Below, in pieces: positions 4,470 to 5,551 of a stretch of 5,551 nucleotides of DNA. Origin of the DNA: Lachnospiraceae bacterium. GTDB taxonomy: Bacteria; Bacillota; Clostridia; Lachnospirales; Lachnospiraceae. The notes beneath the pieces were generated by a model. That model did not search any database and was not told the origin of the DNA. It was given only the letters and a program-made list of their open reading frames with translations. The DNA lies in the NCBI GenBank assembly GCA_021200345.1, contig JAJQGR010000159.1, positions 1-5,551 on the forward strand. Direction: 5' to 3'. Position 1 is the first letter of the stretch; every line of letters begins with the position of its first letter. The translations under genes and the position numbers were made by a program.

Positions 4470-5551
4470 ATGGAGCAATTAAGCAAAGCTATGACCAAAA
4501 AGGTGAACAGGCCGGTAAAAGTGGTTCAGTTCGGCGAGGGTAATTTTCTGCGCGCTTTCGTGGATTACATGATTGACATCGCCAATGAGAAGGGGTTATT
4601 TGACGGCGATATCGTGCTGATCAAGCCGATTCCTTTCGGCAGCACAGATATGTTCCATGAGCAGGACTGTCAGTACACTGTGTCTTTGTGAGGCATTGTG
4701 GAAGGCGAGGCCAAGGTGCTCAACAGGGTGATTACCTCTGTGCAGGACATCGTAGATACGGCGACGGAATATGACAAGTACATGTCTCTGACTGAGATTG
4801 ACACTCTTCGCTTTGTAGTTTCCAACACTACTGAGGCGGGCATTGTGTATGATCCTACAGATGAGTTCGATTTCAAGCCGGCGAAGACTTTCCCCGGCAA
4901 GCTGACCCAGTTTTTATACAGAAGATACACCACATTCAATGGCGCGGCGGACAAGGGGCTTGTGATGCTGCCTGTAGAGCTGATTGATGACAATGGTATC
5001 ATGCTCAAAAAGTGCGTGAACCAGCTCATCGACCTGTGGGGTCTGGACGCTGCCTTTAAGGCATGGGTGAACGAGAGCTGCATCTTCACCTCCACCCTGG
5101 TAGACCGCATTGTGACCGGCTATCCGAGAGCCACCATTGAGCAGGAGTGGGAGAAGTTGGGCTACCAGGACAAGATCATGGTAACCGCAGAGCCTTTTGC
5201 TCTCTGGGTGATCGAGTCTGAAAAGGACATCAGCGGTGAGCTTCCGCTGGATAAGGTGATGGCGGACATGCCCGGCATGGATGTGATCTTTACGGACAAT
5301 CAGAAGCCATACAAGCAGCGCAAGGTTCGTATCCTGAATGGCGCGCATACCTCTTTCGTGCTGGCGGCTTATCTGTGCGGCTATGATATTGTGAGAGACG
5401 CCATGAAGGATCAGGACATTCGTCCGTTTATCAAGGCAACGTTGTATGACGAGGTGATCCCGACCCTGACCCTGCCGAAAGACGAGCTGGAAGCCTTCGC
5501 GGCGGCTGTGGAGCTGCGTTTTGAGAATCCCTATGTGGATCACGCGCTGAT
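4470..5551 (+). pseudogene. uxaB: Tagaturonate reductase (altronate oxidoreductase) with in-frame TGA; 3' end outside window
   Basis: Reads as UxaB (EC 1.1.1.58), the NADH-dependent reduction of D-tagaturonate to D-altronate, in the polyol-specific long-chain dehydrogenase (mannitol dehydrogenase) family. VVQFGEGNFLRAFVDY (18-33) is the dinucleotide-binding start. VVSNTTEAGI and STLVDRIVTGYPR are family blocks. K285-x4-N290-x2-H293 in KVRILNGAH fits the family's catalytic Lys/Asn/His triad (numbering counts the stop as residue 74). Codon 74 is TGA (4689-4691), in the segment YTVSL-stop-GIVEGE, where E. coli UxaB as I recall it has an Arg (TIIRGLNE); CGA to TGA is one transition. After it the frame is open for about 286 codons to the window edge, with no frameshift and normal family sequence. 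The upstream piece alone is 73 residues and cannot be active. I call it a probable recent nonsense pseudogene; a sequencing error or a strain-level variant is equally possible. UxuB (fructuronate reductase) is a less likely identity. Confidence 0.85.

Noticed and set aside
4235..4498. 88-residue N-terminal extension of the uxaC frame with a hydrophobic stretch resembling a membrane segment
   Set aside because: It crosses the uxaC promoter and RBS and overlaps the uxaB start. UxaC is a soluble enzyme of about 470 residues, and the internal start has a good Shine-Dalgarno.
4689..4740. Selenocysteine insertion at the uxaB TGA
   Set aside because: The family position is expected to be Arg rather than Cys/Sec, UxaB has no redox-active residue there, and I see no convincing SECIS-like hairpin just downstream.
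4914..5543. 209-residue minus-strand frame opposite uxaB (and the minus frame at 4670-5110)
   Set aside because: Antisense to a continuous UxaB-like reading frame that carries catalytic motifs; the sense homology explains the open frames.

Overview
This looks like a chromosomal stretch from a gut-type Firmicute, most likely a Lachnospiraceae/Clostridium cluster XIVa relative. The grounds are strong Shine-Dalgarno sites, G+C-moderate genes separated by AT-rich spacers, intrinsic terminators, an FAD oxidoreductase/DUF1667 pair of clostridial type, and isomerase-pathway hexuronate genes. The taxonomic call is inference from gene types and protein style, not from a marker gene.

Layout. (1) Positions 1-1138, plus strand: the 3' part of a pyridine-nucleotide/FAD oxidoreductase, followed at once by a small CxxC protein (DUF1667) with four cysteines spaced like an Fe-S ligand set. 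In clostridia this pair usually accompanies a GlpA-type glycerol-3-phosphate dehydrogenase, which would lie upstream of the window. (2) Positions 1145-2640, minus strand: a stand-alone AAA_14/DUF4143 ATPase, clearly more AT-rich than its neighbours. It has its own terminator, a candidate promoter, and a leader carrying 33-bp tandem repeats with internal dyad symmetry. (3) Positions 2665-4330, minus strand: uxaC (uronate isomerase) with a clear sigma-A-type promoter and a strong terminator. (4) Positions 4358-5551, plus strand: uxaB (tagaturonate reductase), divergent from uxaC. It has a near-consensus promoter, a 16-nt palindrome in the leader, and an in-frame TGA at codon 74; the frame is otherwise open to the window edge.

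How it works together. UxaC converts D-galacturonate to D-tagaturonate (and D-glucuronate to D-fructuronate), and UxaB reduces tagaturonate to D-altronate, which UxaA would then dehydrate. The uxaC/uxaB divergon therefore encodes the first two steps of galacturonate (pectin sugar) use. The TGA in uxaB would break step two unless it is a sequencing error, is read through, or is bypassed. The ATPase sits between two metabolic units as an apparent insertion of unrelated function.

The most notable observations are the isolated nonsense codon in uxaB and the repeat array in the ATPase leader, which resembles the ATPase's own start-codon region. I saw no CRISPR array, tRNA, rRNA, transposase or phage gene.
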